NCBI RefSeq assembly: GCF_000182925.2
Contig: NC_026504.1
Coordinates: 3,348,001 to 3,412,000 of the forward strand
Origin: Neurospora crassa OR74A
Taxonomy: Eukaryota; Ascomycota; Sordariomycetes; Sordariales; Sordariaceae
DNA: 64,000 nucleotides
Direction of reading: 5' to 3'
Shown: in pieces, positions 1-12,568 of the stretch
Position numbering within the stretch: the stretch's first letter is position 1
How the letters are laid out: each line of letters begins with the position of its first letter
The notes under the pieces: model-generated
Told to the model about the DNA's origin: nothing
The model's input: only the letters and a program-made list of their open reading frames with translations
Database searches by the model: none
Translations under genes and position numbers: made by a program

Positions 1-874
<874 letters not shown>

Positions 875-1762
875 TTTGGATGCTCGATAACGCGATAGCT
901 TTGTTTCCTTTTTTTTCTCTTCTTCCACTTCTCTTCCAAGACTGAAGTGATGCTGCTGCTGCTGTTGATGCCGTTGCCGCTGCTACCGTGGAGAGAAGGA
1001 AACGAATCAAACACACAAACACACAAAAAGAGTGACAAAGGGTGGAAGAGGATGGTTTGGTAGGACCGGTTAAAGATAGAAAGGAATTGTGGTTGGTAGG
1101 AAATGCTAAGTAGCGAACGAGAGGGCGGCAGGGCAGCGCATGCAAAGGTTAATTAAGCTCGGTCTTGGAGCCTGCAACGAGGGGTCTGGTGGTCCGGGAA
1201 TGGGGCCCTGGCTTCCATTCCCTGGGCCTGCGATGGACCGTGATGGACCGGCATGGGTCTAGGCTGGACGGCGGCACTATCACATCCTGGTGTCATCCTG
1301 CAATGGCATACCGACGGGTCCGGTCATGAAATGACGATTGTCGAATTTCGCTAGACCGTAGTTTGCCGTGGGGCGAACATGAAACGACAGGGAACCACAT
1401 CGGCGACCCAAACAGAGGCAGGACCGTGATGATTGTCGATGGGATCATTGTATGGAAATTGAGATGAGACTCCCGTCAGAGGTGTTTTGCCATCCGTTGC
1501 TCGCCGTCCCGGGATTACCACGTTACCTCTACCCTGCCGCACAGCACCCTGCGACGGGTTGCGGGTTCTAACGGGTGCAGCCTTTCCTGGATGTTTTGTC
1601 GCAACATGCAACGGCAAGGTTTTGGAATTCGAGGTACCTACCAGACCACGGCGACCCCATCTGCTTCTGAGAAGCTTCCATCCAGGCCTCCCCCGGTCTC
1701 CCCCTGCTGCCAAGTTCTCGAGATGGTTCTATTGTAGTGTTGTACATAGTGTGAAGGGGGAG

Positions 1763-1791
1763 AGGTAGGTAGGTAGGTAGGTAGGTAAGTA
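1763..1791. repeat. (GGTA)n microsatellite
   Basis: About six tandem GGTA units lie between the GAL10 and SUN genes. The unit resembles the AGGTA/TACCT motif scattered through other intergenic parts of the window. Confidence 0.9.
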
Positions 1792-3976
1792 CGTATGTGC
1801 AGTTTTTAGTAACATGTGACAAAAGTCAAGACCTGCCCCTGGGGAGCCCACATCGGGCTTCTGGGGGACTATGCATAGCCTACCGTCAAGCTTTTTCCCC
1901 ATTCTTCTCGATGTCTTGGCCCGGGGAATAAACATGCCTCCCGTCTCTACCCTACACCAGGGGCAGACGGGAGTCTGGGAACTGAACTAAGCTAAGGATT
2001 TGCTTTCCCACTTCGGATATCAGCTTCGGAGACTCGAGACGCAGTAGCCAGTAAAACGATACACAGTTATATTAAATGATAGCCAGCGGGTAGCACGTAA
2101 CAAGTTGCAATGTTCCATGGTGGAACGTGCAATTTGGATCGTCTCTGCTGCGCCAGTTAGAGAACTTGCTTACGCTGGAGGTCCTGGAGATGTTGTGACA
2201 ATGAAAACTGCCTGGGAATGTTGGTGGAGCCTCAGTTGCCCCAGGTTCATCCCATCTCGATGTCGTCAAGTCCGTGCTAGGCAGATTGCAGTGAGAAGAG
2301 ACGGCGATCAGACCGGATTGGAAAGACAAGAGATTTCGGTCTACCTGATCTGACACGACACAGCCCTGGCTCCCCTGAACGGGACCGTGGAACAAGTCCC
2401 TGATTCCGTCCTCGAGCCCCCGAAGATCGGGAATTCAAGATACAGCAACGGGAACTGCATATCTCTCGCTTAAGCGCATATCGGTTCGCTTATTCATCGA
2501 GCCATTCCCGCGACTCTTCATTCCCTTTCCCTTCCAACCGTCAGCCTCCACCCAGACGCTATGATTTTGCTTGGCGCCGCGCAACTGGGCTGAAGTGGGG
2601 AGCTGACATCAGCCGAGGCGGGAAGTTGCACTTTGTGAAGGAGCACGAGCCACAGGAGAGCCAAGGCGAGTGCCCCCTGATGCCTGACCTTCCACCTTCA
2701 ACGCAAAGGAAAAGCGCTGTTGCGGCAGGCAGTCGGCCGCGCCAGCAATGCGCACACAGGCACATAGCTGTTTCATCGCATCCTGTCCCGTCTTCAATCT
2801 TTCCACTTGCTCCAAGCTGAGGGCACTCCCTCGCTTTCTATTGTGATTGCGCTGCGTCAAAGACAGACGGGAACCTTCGACGAAGAGCAGCCGAAGGGTC
2901 CCCTTTACAACAAAAGGCACCATTGAACAAGAGGCTCTCACCAGACAATGACTGCTAACAAAGGCAAGGCGGACAGCTACAGCTCAACATGAAAGGCAGC
3001 TCGAGTCAACCAAGACATCGATCCACAAAGAGACGAGGCCGTTTTCAGAACAAAAGACACCAGCAACTTGCCTTGTCCGTTTGCGAATGGATGCATGCAT
3101 TGTCAATAACAACAACAACATCAACAACATCCCTACTTACCCCAGAGACATCGCTGTAGCAAAGTAATAATCATCTTCTGATTCACTTCCGCCGGGCCCC
3201 CTTTGCTCAGCGCTTTTCTGTCTTCATGCTGGACAAGCCACGATCTCAACCTCAAAACATTGAATGAAAAAAAAGTGAAGCAAAAGTCAATTGTTCCCCA
3301 ACATCCACGACGTATCCACAATTTCTGTCAGGAAAAAAAAAAGATTCCCAGCGTTAGAAGGCTTTCGCTCAAGTCTCCTTTGATCGCTGCTGCAGCCTAG
3401 CATCGCGTCGGTGCCATCAATCGAAGCCACGCGTGCCGAGTCTGCAAGGGAACGCTGCACATCATCGCCGAGGACCCGACTACCCGACTTTTCACTGCGT
3501 TCAGCGAGGAGGTTGGGTTACTTTTCTTCAGGTCTCCCTCGCGTCGGATCTGTTGGCGCAATTGACCAACGGTATCGAGTAATCACCTTGGGCATCCGTA
3601 GGGCTCTTCAGCAGTTTCACCTTGATTGGAGGCGGGTGCCACGTGTTGCGCGCCTCGCAAATAGCAAAAGTCTGGTTGCCGTTCAGTCGCAGTCGCAGTC
3701 GCAGGGCGAAGGCGCATCAACATATCGCAACCACCCGAAGATCAACCTCCAATATACAGACCGGCGGCGGCTTCGTTGTCTGGCTGGTCTGGACAGGAGG
3801 ACGCTCACCCAAGCAAAATCGGCCTGCAGCGGCAGCCTCACAAAAAGAACCCCAAGAGCCACCTCACGGCTCTGCATTTCGGCCCAGCCTCTTAACACCC
3901 ATCGATTCGTTGTTACTAGCAACTCGTCTTCAAAAGACTTGGGCGGCATCTTAGTCGTCTAGTCCGACATTTAAAT

Positions 3977-4047
3977 GTGAGTTTGGATCGCCCCATGCAC
4001 ATGCTCTAACCGCGGCTCTTGTTTTTCTTTTTTCAATTCGCCTATAG
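3977..4047 (+). other. candidate 5'-UTR intron of the SUN-domain gene
   Basis: A GTGAGT donor and a CTATAG acceptor bracket 71 nt, with a pyrimidine-rich tract before the acceptor. The position, 160 nt upstream of the first ATG, suits a leader intron. Transcript data would decide. Confidence 0.4.
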
Positions 4048-4204
4048 TCTTCAACATTTCTGTAACGGCTCTCAATTTTGGGATCTTTTTCCTCAGTAGC
4101 ACATTGTTTCCAACCGTCTCTGTTCATTGCGACAACATTGTGTCATAGGAAAAAGAAGAACATCAGTTGTTCACATTTTGGATTTTATAACGCCTTCTAA
4201 CACT

Positions 4205-7200
4205 ATGGACAGTTCATATTCCAATCACTGGTCCCACGTTGACCTCGCGTTTCACGACGTTAACAATCTTTTCACAAAATCCACGGCAACCATGCCTCCT
4301 AGACGGATAACGCGGAGGTCGGCGGTGTCACCTTCGCCTGCCCTTTCCGATATAGGCACGCCAAAGCCTGGAAAGCGCGGGACTTTGATTCCTGTTAAGC
4401 AGGTCAGGAATCAAACGCCCACCAGATTCAGTCTCAGTTATGGCTCCTCACTGGTGGCTATGCCAGACAGGAACAAAACCGCTGCAGGTACTGATCTCGA
4501 AACGGCCTTCGCCGAGATACACGAAACTGTCAGGACCGACAATATCAAGGCTGAGGCTCGCCGTCGAGAGCTTGATGCGCGTAGGGGTAGCACAACTCCT
4601 GGCCCCAGACGCCCTGACCCAATTGAGGAAGAAACCGAAGAGGAGGAGGAAGAGGATGAGGAGGTGCAGGAAGAGAAGGAAGAAGACGATGACGACAACC
4701 AAGGTGGCTACTACAATGACGAGGAAGAAGAGGAACCCGCACCAGACCCGCCCCGGCGTGCTACGAAACCAGTCCAAACTCTCAACAAGCTACAAGATCA
4801 GATTGAGAAGGCAAAGCTACTAGAAAAGCAAAGGGCGGAGGAGAGAGCAGCGGAAGAAAGGGAGAAAGCGGAGAAGGACGCTGCGGAGAGAGAGAGGAAG
4901 AGGTTGGAGAAAGACAAGAAGGACAAAGAAGAGAGGGAAAAGAGGGACAAGGCTGAGAGAGAAAAGAAGGAACAGGCCGCGAAAGCTCAGCAAGAAGCCA
5001 AAGTAAAGGCTGCGCGTGAGGCCCAAGAACGAGCCGAACGAGAAGTCAAGAAACGAGCACGCGACGAGGAGGACCAGAAACAGGCCGAGCTGGAACGTGC
5101 CGAACGAAATGCTCGGCTAAACCGTGAGCGTTCTGAAGATGCGCGGCGTCAAGCCGAACAGAAGCACGCAGCAGAGGCTGCGCGTAAAAAGGAAGAGCAA
5201 CGCCAAGCTCGAGAGGCAAGCGAAGCAGAGATGGCAAGCCTGGAGGAAGCAAAGAGGCAGGCTATGCGACCACCCCCTCCACCTTCCAAACAACTGCTTT
5301 CAACACCACCTACTTCCAGGACAAGGGAACTTGTGGTACCCGATACCGGCAACAGCTACGTGGAGGAAAGCGATGTCTACACGGACTCGGAAAAGATGAG
5401 GGAAGTGCTCGAAGAAGAGGTGCGAATGGCTCAACAAAAGCGATTAGCCCGATATACCCCAGAGCCTCCAGAACCACCCAGAATCGCAAGGCGACCAGCG
5501 TCAACCCTCTCCAATTCTCTCCAACCTCCTTCCCATCAAGTCGATCAACACCAAGACTTGTTCGACACAGAGGCGAAATCCATGTCTGACAAACAGTATC
5601 CGTCCTTTGGCAAGGTGTCCAAGCCCACAGCTGCAAGACCAAACCAAACATCCAGGCCGCGAGCCGAACAGTCAAATACCACCAACGTGGAAACACCGCC
5701 TCCTCCGTATACTACTGCTCCTCCTACCTTCGTGCAACGATTACTGAGTTTGATTCGCCGTTCGACATGGGGCGTGTGGAAGCTGTTCACATTCCTTGTA
5801 CCAGTGCTCCTCATCGGTCTGATAGTCTTAACCGCGTCTTCTTATGGTTCGCCGGATGCGAATACCAGCATCCGATGGTATGGCTGGAAGCACTGGAGGA
5901 GCAACGTCGGGCAGTTCATCCCCAGTCATCCGCAGCTAACGGATGATCAGTTTAATGACTTGAAGGACTTTATCCTTGAACAATCTTCTTCTACGGAGAG
6001 TGCTGTCAAAAACATCCAAACTCTTCTTCCCCGGATGGTGCACGTTAAACGTGGTCCAAACGGCGATCTCATCATTCAGGACGATTTTTGGCATGCTCTT
6101 CTGGATAAGATGCTCAAGGACAGCTCGGTTCTCACGCTTGACGGCACTGGTGACATTTCCGAAGAGCATTGGGACGCACTACGGCCGCGCCTCATCAAAG
6201 CCGGACTTTTCGAGAAGGGCCCATCGGATGAGCATATCTTGCAGATTGCTGAAGGCACTGTTTCCAAATCTTGGGAACGTTGGGTAACCAAGAACGGGGA
6301 AAAGGTTGCCCAGGTTGTCAAGGAGCATCTACCAGGCGACAAAGGCGATGGGGTCACGCGTGACGCAGCCATCAGCCGAGATGAGTTTGTGGGCCTCTTG
6401 AAGAAAAGGATTGCAGAACACAAGGAGGAGATTGATGGTCAATTGGATTCCGTCAAGAAAGGGCTTGAGACACTCATCGACACTACGGTCAAGGCGGCCA
6501 TCTCCAACTCCGAAGGCAGTCTTTCCAAGTCCGAAATCACCACCTTGGTTAGGAATATTGTCAAGAAGGAGATTCCTCGGGCGCAACTTGAAGCAGCCGC
6601 TAAGGACGGCATCATGCGCAACTACCACGACTACGTTGAAACTCAAGTCAATCATTTCGGCCTGGGCAATGAAGCTGGTATCGTCTTGTCGGAATCATCC
6701 CCCGTATACCGACTTGAGTCGCAAGCACTGCCAGGCAACAAGCACCTCAGCAAACTGCTCGGCAAGCCGAAGCCCATTTCGAGCAAGGATAAGGTCACCC
6801 TGGAAGCAGAATACATGCTGGCGCTCTCTGCCTGGAACGACGTTGGCCAGTGCTGGTGCGCTGGCATCTCAGCCAGCAGGGGGGCCGAGCTCGCCGTGGA
6901 GATGGCCAAACATGTCATTCCCCAAGCCATCGTCGTTGAGCACGTCCATCCGAACGCGACGAATGACCCTGGGTCCATGCCCAAAGACATTGAGATTTGG
7001 GGATACTATCCGGACGCGGACGACAACAAGCGACTCCTGGCTTGGATGGACGAGTTGTACCCTGGCGAGCGCGAAGCTGACATGAAGATGGTCGACGCAA
7101 ACAACAAAAAATCGCTGTCCCTCATCAACAGAAAATACGTCAAGATCGGCGAGCTGGAGTACGACTATGCCAAGACCAGCGGTAGCCACGGCATGTTTGT

Positions 7201-7351
7201 CCACAAGCTGTCGGAGGAGTTGCTCGATCTGGATGCGGCGACGTACAAGGTGGTCGTCAGAGCCAAGACGAACCATGGAGCCCTGGATCATACATGCATT
7301 TACCGCCTGAAACTGTTTGGGGAGGAATTAGAGTACGAGGGCGAGGAATAA
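4205..7351 (+). CDS. SUN-domain (Sad1/UNC-84) inner nuclear membrane protein
   Basis: SUN proteins sit in the inner nuclear membrane and bind KASH proteins in the perinuclear space, linking chromatin to the cytoskeleton. The single-exon ORF encodes 1048 aa from ATG 4205. A second good start at 4292 (MPPRRITRRS, with A at -3) would shorten it by 29 aa and may be the true one. In order: a basic N-terminus, an acidic Glu/Asp run (about residues 140-185), a long charged K/E/R coiled coil (about 190-350), a proline-rich linker, one membrane segment (about 523-545, VLLIGLIVLTAS), lumenal helices, and a C-terminal SUN domain (about 875-1040). The SUN domain has CWCAG, GAELAVEMAKHV and YKVVVRAKTNHG, and lacks a long tail. 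This is the classic nucleoplasm-TM-lumen order. Product class is secure; only the start is uncertain. Confidence 0.9.
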   Translation: MDSSYSNHWSHVDLAFHDVNNLFTKSTATMPPRRITRRSAVSPSPALSDIGTPKPGKRGTLIPVKQVRNQTPTRFSLSYGSSLVAMPDRNKTAAGTDLETAFAEIHETVRTDNIKAEARRRELDARRGSTTPGPRRPDPIEEETEEEEEEDEEVQEEKEEDDDDNQGGYYNDEEEEEPAPDPPRRATKPVQTLNKLQDQIEKAKLLEKQRAEERAAEEREKAEKDAAERERKRLEKDKKDKEEREKRDKAEREKKEQAAKAQQEAKVKAAREAQERAEREVKKRARDEEDQKQAELERAERNARLNRERSEDARRQAEQKHAAEAARKKEEQRQAREASEAEMASLEEAKRQAMRPPPPPSKQLLSTPPTSRTRELVVPDTGNSYVEESDVYTDSEKMREVLEEEVRMAQQKRLARYTPEPPEPPRIARRPASTLSNSLQPPSHQVDQHQDLFDTEAKSMSDKQYPSFGKVSKPTAARPNQTSRPRAEQSNTTNVETPPPPYTTAPPTFVQRLLSLIRRSTWGVWKLFTFLVPVLLIGLIVLTASSYGSPDANTSIRWYGWKHWRSNVGQFIPSHPQLTDDQFNDLKDFILEQSSSTESAVKNIQTLLPRMVHVKRGPNGDLIIQDDFWHALLDKMLKDSSVLTLDGTGDISEEHWDALRPRLIKAGLFEKGPSDEHILQIAEGTVSKSWERWVTKNGEKVAQVVKEHLPGDKGDGVTRDAAISRDEFVGLLKKRIAEHKEEIDGQLDSVKKGLETLIDTTVKAAISNSEGSLSKSEITTLVRNIVKKEIPRAQLEAAAKDGIMRNYHDYVETQVNHFGLGNEAGIVLSESSPVYRLESQALPGNKHLSKLLGKPKPISSKDKVTLEAEYMLALSAWNDVGQCWCAGISASRGAELAVEMAKHVIPQAIVVEHVHPNATNDPGSMPKDIEIWGYYPDADDNKRLLAWMDELYPGEREADMKMVDANNKKSLSLINRKYVKIGELEYDYAKTSGSHGMFVHKLSEELLDLDAATYKVVVRAKTNHGALDHTCIYRLKLFGEELEYEGEE

Positions 7352-8122
7352 CAGGATTGATAATGGGTATCTGGGCGACGGATCTTGAGCTACCGAATAC
7401 GTATTGAAGGGAAAAGCAAGGAAATTGGGAATGGGGCAAGGCGTTTTGGTCCTTTTTTTTTTTTTTATCGCTTTCAACTTTGGGAAACGTACATATGGGT
7501 GGGTCTAGTGGGTTGGTTTTATTGCGGGTGTCTACCTACGAAGGAATCATGTGAGCGAGCGATACCCGTCTTCAAGCTCATTTTTTTCGTGGTTCAATAC
7601 ATTATGCTTTCATGATAGTTTGGCTCTTTTCATTGCTCAGGCACGGTGTTGATGTTCGAATGTTGCTGTTCTAAGTGAAACATGTAGATTGCTGAAGTTG
7701 TGGGCGCTGAGATAAAACCACTACAATTCGAATTTGGTTCGATGCAAAAGCTACTGTGAATTTTCTACTTCAGCCCCGTACAACTGCCCATCCAACCCAT
7801 CATGAACCATAGCAACGACTTGAGAATGTCACTGGGGGCTGACAACTCGATGGTCGTCTGTCTGCTCGTATGACCCTAACCCTGGTCTGAGCTGGCCGCG
7901 AGTCCGAGACCCCTGCTGCAGATCCCCTCGCTTACAGTGGATGAGGTGGGTCGAGCTGGCAGAATTGCTCTCCGCCAAAAGTTTTCCCATTCGCATCGAA
8001 CTGAAAGGCCACCAGCGACGACCCGCAGGCAATTGGATTCGCTCGACTAGCAGACCCGACCTTTGGAACTTCGTCGAACCCACCACGCCCAATTTCCAGC
8101 ACGTTCAGACGATACAAACACA
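7352..8122 (+). other. intergenic, SUN 3' end to DBP4 5' end
   Basis: No gene is seen. A T-rich run near 7451-7466 follows the SUN stop and fits 3' processing sequence. The last 200 nt are CT- and CG-rich leader of the helicase gene. Confidence 0.6.
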
Positions 8123-10671
8123 ATGGCTCCAGGAGGCCCCAAAGGCCGCGGTGGCAAGGGCAAAGCCGAGAAGGAGAGGTCCAAAGCCAACAAGGCCGAA
8201 CACAAGACGTTGAAGAGGAAAAGAGAGTTGGAGAACCTCGAGGCGCTTCAGAAGAGAATCGACGAACTTGTAAGTCCTAGTACTGAACCCCCGTTTCTCA
8301 CCATACAACCGCACACGCTTCTAAATATTGTGTCTCAATCTACTAGGACCCCAAATCCACCGAACTCAACAAGTTCTCGGACCTTCCCCTTTGCGAACCT
8401 ACCGCCTCTGGACTACGCGCATCCCATTTCGAGGTCCTAACCGATGTCCAACGCGCCGCCATCCCTCTCGCGCTCAAAGGGCAAGATATCCTCGGCGCTG
8501 CTAGGACAGGTAGCGGCAAGACCCTCGCCTTCCTTGTTCCCGTCCTCGAGAAGCTATACCGTGCACGATGGACTGAGTACGACGGTCTCGGTGCCCTCAT
8601 TATCAGCCCGACCCGTGAATTGGCCGTCCAAATATTTGAAGTTCTCAGGAAGATTGGTCGCAACCACAGCTTTTCGGCAGGCTTGGTCATTGGTGGAAAG
8701 AGCTTGAAGGAGGAGGCGGAGCGTCTTGGGCGCATGAATATCCTCGTCTGCACACCTGGCCGTATGCTGCAGCATCTCGACCAAACGGCCGGCTTCGATG
8801 TCGACAACCTCCAGATGCTCGTGCTTGATGAGGCCGACCGCATCATGGACATGGGTTTCCAACAGGCCGTTGACGCTCTTGTTGAGCATCTTCCCAAGAG
8901 CAGGCAGACCCTGCTGTTTAGCGCCACACAAAGCAAGCGTGTCTCGGACCTTGCCCGGTTGAGCTTGAAGGACCCCGAATACGTCTCTGTTCACGAAGCC
9001 GCAGCATCGGCGACCCCCGTCGGCCTCCAACAGCATTACATCGTCACACCTCTCCCTGAGAAGCTCGACACGCTATGGGGCTTCCTACGAACGAACCTCA
9101 AGAGCAAGATTATTGTGTTTATGTCCTCCGGCAAGCAGGTCAGATTCGTCTACGAAAGTTTTAAGCGGATGCAGCCCGGTATTCCACTACTACATTTGCA
9201 TGGTCGCCAAAAACAAATAGCACGTCTCGAGATCACGAACCGGTTCACGTCCGCGAAATACTCCTGCCTCTTCGCCACCGATGTCGTGGCCAGAGGTGTC
9301 GATTTCCCCGCCGTTGACTGGGTCATCCAGGTCGATTGCCCTGAAGATGCCGACACCTACATCCATCGCGTCGGCAGAACGGCGCGTTACGAGAGCAAGG
9401 GCCGCGCCGTCTTGTTCCTCGACCCCAGCGAAGAAGAGGGTTTCCTTAAGCGTCTCGAGCACAAGAAGGTGACCGTCCAGAAAGTGAACGTCAAAGAAAA
9501 CAAGAAGAAGAGCATCAAGAACGAACTACAGTCACAGTGTTTCCAGTCACCCGATCTCAAATACCTCGGACAGAAGGCTTTCGTCTCGTACGTCCGTTCG
9601 ATTTACCTGCAAAAGGATAAGGAGGTGTTCAAGTTCGACAAACTCGACCTCGACGGTTTTGCTTCCAGCCTGGGTCTCCCAGGTACTCCACAGATCAGAT
9701 ACCAGAAGGGCGAGGACGTCAAGAAGCTCAAGAATGCCTCGCGCGCCGCCATGTCCAGCGGGTCCGACACCGAAGGCTCGGACGGCGAGATCCGCAAGAA
9801 GAAGAAGGAGGTCAGGACAAAGTACGACAAGATGGCCGAGCGTCAAAACCAGGACGTCTTGTCGACGCATTACCGCAAGCTTCTCGGAGAAGATCAGGCA
9901 GAAGACAACGAGGAAGACGACTTCCTCTCGGTCAAGCGCGTGCTGGACGACGATGCCGCCCTCGACGACGCCGCCGGCAATGCCAAGTCCGGCACCAACC
10001 CCGACGGCACGGCCAAGGTGGTCAAGCTGGGCAAGAACGCCGAGTTGGTCATCGACTCGCACCGTCGCGAGAAGCTGCTCAAGTCCAAGAAGAAGCTGCT
10101 CAAGTACATGGAGAAGGGCCAGAAGCTTGTGTTTGACGACGAAGGAAACGCCCACCCGCTCTACCAGCTGCAAGACGAGGAGGACTTCCAGAAGGAGGGC
10201 GACGCCAAGGAGCTCAGGCAGAAGTTCGTCGAGAGCGAAGCCACCAAGGTCAAGGAGCAGGATGTCGAAGACAAGCTGCTGGCCAAGCAGCGGAGGAAGG
10301 AGAAGAGGGAGCGCGCCAAGGCAAGGGAGAGGGGAGAGGAGGTCGAGAGGGAGAAGGGTCCCCTGCAGCCGGCGCTGCTGGACGCGCACAGCGATGTGGA
10401 GGAGGATCCTTTGGCTTTGCTCAGAAGTTTGCCTGTTGCTGGCAAGGGCGGTGACAGCGGTGACGAGAGCGAGGACGATAGGGAACCGCCTAAGAAGAAG
10501 GCTAAGAAGTGGTTCCAGAAGGATGACTCGGATACGGAGTATAGCGATGACGGCAGGCCGAGGAGGAAGAAGGCTAAGATGGAGGGCGGCAGGAAGGTCA
10601 TTGAGATGGATCATGAGCCGGATAACTTGCAGGATTTGGAGGCTTTGGCCGCTGGCTTGTTGGAGGATTGA
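8123..10671 (+). CDS. DBP4: ATP-dependent DEAD-box RNA helicase Dbp4/Hca4
   Basis: Dbp4 acts in the nucleolus in early 18S rRNA processing and release of U14 snoRNA. There are two exons, 8123-8269 and 8347-10671, with a 77-nt GTAAGT/CTAG intron in phase 0, giving 823 aa. Visible motifs are the Walker A variant AARTGSGKT (100-108), PTRELA, DEAD (210-213), SAT (241-243), the Q-motif region before residue 90, and IHRVGRTAR near 388-396. After the helicase core comes a conserved Dbp4 region ([21 protein letters not shown]) and a long K/E/D-rich tail typical of nucleolar proteins. The N-terminal [13 protein letters not shown] segment is a likely nuclear or nucleolar signal. Length and tail match Dbp4 and argue against other DEAD-box subfamilies. 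The 5' intron explains why a bare ORF scan misses the first 140 residues. Confidence 0.95.
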
Positions 10672-12568
10672 TGAGTTGGTTTTCAATGTTGGTGTTGGTG
10701 TGGGAAAAGGAGAGATATCGGGGTTCGTCATCCAATCATGGATGTTTACATACGTATTTTGCGATAGTTTTAGACTTGTTATGATACCTAAACCACGTAT
10801 TTTGACAAAAGGGTCGGTCCCATGCCACTATGCTCCCTTCGTGTAGAATACATTTCCAGCTCCAGTCTCTATCCATCCTTTCCCAGCAGCTTGCGGCGAG
10901 ATTTCGGGGTACTGTAAGGCTGGACGAAGCATTTCGTAAGTTTCTGAAGCATGTCTCTCGCTCCTTCCAGCACAGGACAGCACCCCGGACACTCGGATGG
11001 ATGGCTGCTTCCGTTTTCGCCTTCGTCAATCATTTGTGGATGAAGGAGCAGGCCAGAACCTGGAAGAGAAGTCAAGGTGTCAAATTTGATACTTCGATCA
11101 TCCCCATCTGAGGCGGGATTGATCTGTTTCTGTCGTTCGTTACCTCTCATTTATTGAAAGTTTGAAAATGCTCTACCTTCTCTTTGTGTCCTCTTTTCCT
11201 CTGAAATCATTTTTTTCGTAGGCGAAACTGTGAGGTAACCCAGCTATCTCTCCGCACTCGTGGGAACATGCCTTTTCTTCCAAGTGATTCGCAACAACAG
11301 CGGGCTGGTTAATGTCAACCCTGGGTGTCAGCTACACTGGCCGTTCCGTCGCACCACCTATCCTTCAAGGGGGAAAAAAATAATCGATAAACATGATGGT
11401 GTTGTATGACATTTACAAGTAGCAATGTCGGCACAGCATATGTAAGGCTCAAGCCTCAGATCAAGCAGTTCGGAGTAAGTTAAGTATCAACACTCTTGCT
11501 AGGGAACCCATATGATGATATTTCGTCCCTTGAATTATTTGCACACTCTCTGCAAGAGACTGGTTGTTGTCTAGGTAGGTATCTGATCAAAGCCATCTCG
11601 TTCAAGGCATCTGCCTGAGGTCCGTAGCGGGGAATAGGAGAAATGGAGAGTTAAGGTGCTTCCCCTCGACTGACGGGAGGCTTGTGTCAAACGAACGACG
11701 GGACGAGATGCAAGCATCCATGATATAGCCCCTTCACGATAAGATGCCGCGTTTGTTGCGATCAGTCTTTTACACACCCACACACCCCTTGGTAAGGCTG
11801 TCTGATGTTTTCCTGGACAGCAATTATCGCCGTCAACAGATGTTCGAGATGACTGGTACAGCTTCATCTTACTTGTAAATGCTCCTCTGTCTGTCTTCCG
11901 CACACCAGCACGCTTTTTAGCACATTTCCAATTCCGCAAAGACTCGGGCCATTGATTTTCAACTTCTCTGGAAATCAGGCATCATCGGAGATACTTATCC
12001 ATACCTTATCACATCAGTTGGACCAAGCCGAGTCAAGTTTTCTACTGCCTTCAAGTACTTGATACGTTCTCATCAAGGCACAAAGTTAACGTTGAAACTC
12101 CGTACCTTGGCGTCTATTGACCGGCACTCCCTCCTAGAAAAGTAGGCTGGCTTGAATTCCGGTTGTCATCTTTTATTACCACTTTACAATCATGTGCCTT
12201 TTCCGTAGTCATATTTGCGCGTCCATCAAGATCAGCTGCAGATTCTAACATTCAGCAGGTTTTCCACGCAGGGTTGAGCGAGTCCTCCGGCTGTCTGCTT
12301 GTTTGTACTGCTCGTTGGCACTTGCATACTGCGTGCTATGCCAAATCCCATTGGATGAGGTACCTAGAGGTACTTGATGATAGCGTCACCATCCAAGTCC
12401 TCTGCTTCCCTGCCCACTCGTACTTATAAGATGTTTCTGCAAAACGACGTGTGCCCTCTTCGGCCCCTCACCTCAGCTTTGTCATCCAGAAGCCTGCTTG
12501 CGGAGATACAATTACATTTACCAAGGCGCCAGCTGGCCTAAACTTCTTTTCCCTCATTGAGATTGACC
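10672..12568. other. intergenic, no gene recognised
   Basis: This 1.9 kb between DBP4 and the RBR ligase has only short open frames without domains. A 15-bp palindrome-like element GTACCTAGAGGTACT lies at about 12360-12374 and recurs exactly near 23399. The last 150 nt are likely leader of the ligase gene. Confidence 0.5.

Larger units (their letters stand above)
875..4204. other. intergenic, shared 5' region of GAL10 and the SUN gene
   Basis: This 3.3 kb stretch lies between two divergently transcribed genes. I see no convincing coding exon. The longest open frame (3411-3962, +) starts at a non-ATG codon and has no recognisable domain. A plausible 5'-UTR intron of the SUN gene lies at 3977-4047 (GTGAGT to CTATAG). 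Pyrimidine-rich tracts near 910-940 and 3330-3350 fit 5'-UTR or promoter sequence. Confidence 0.5.

Noticed and set aside
3411-3962. 183-codon frame upstream of the SUN gene
   Set aside because: Starts at GTG, Arg/Ser-rich, no domain; better explained as 5' leader.
9547-10846. Long frames on both strands (394 and 395 codons) over the DBP4 tail
   Set aside because: Shadows of the K/E-rich helicase tail; low-complexity Leu or Arg/Ser products.
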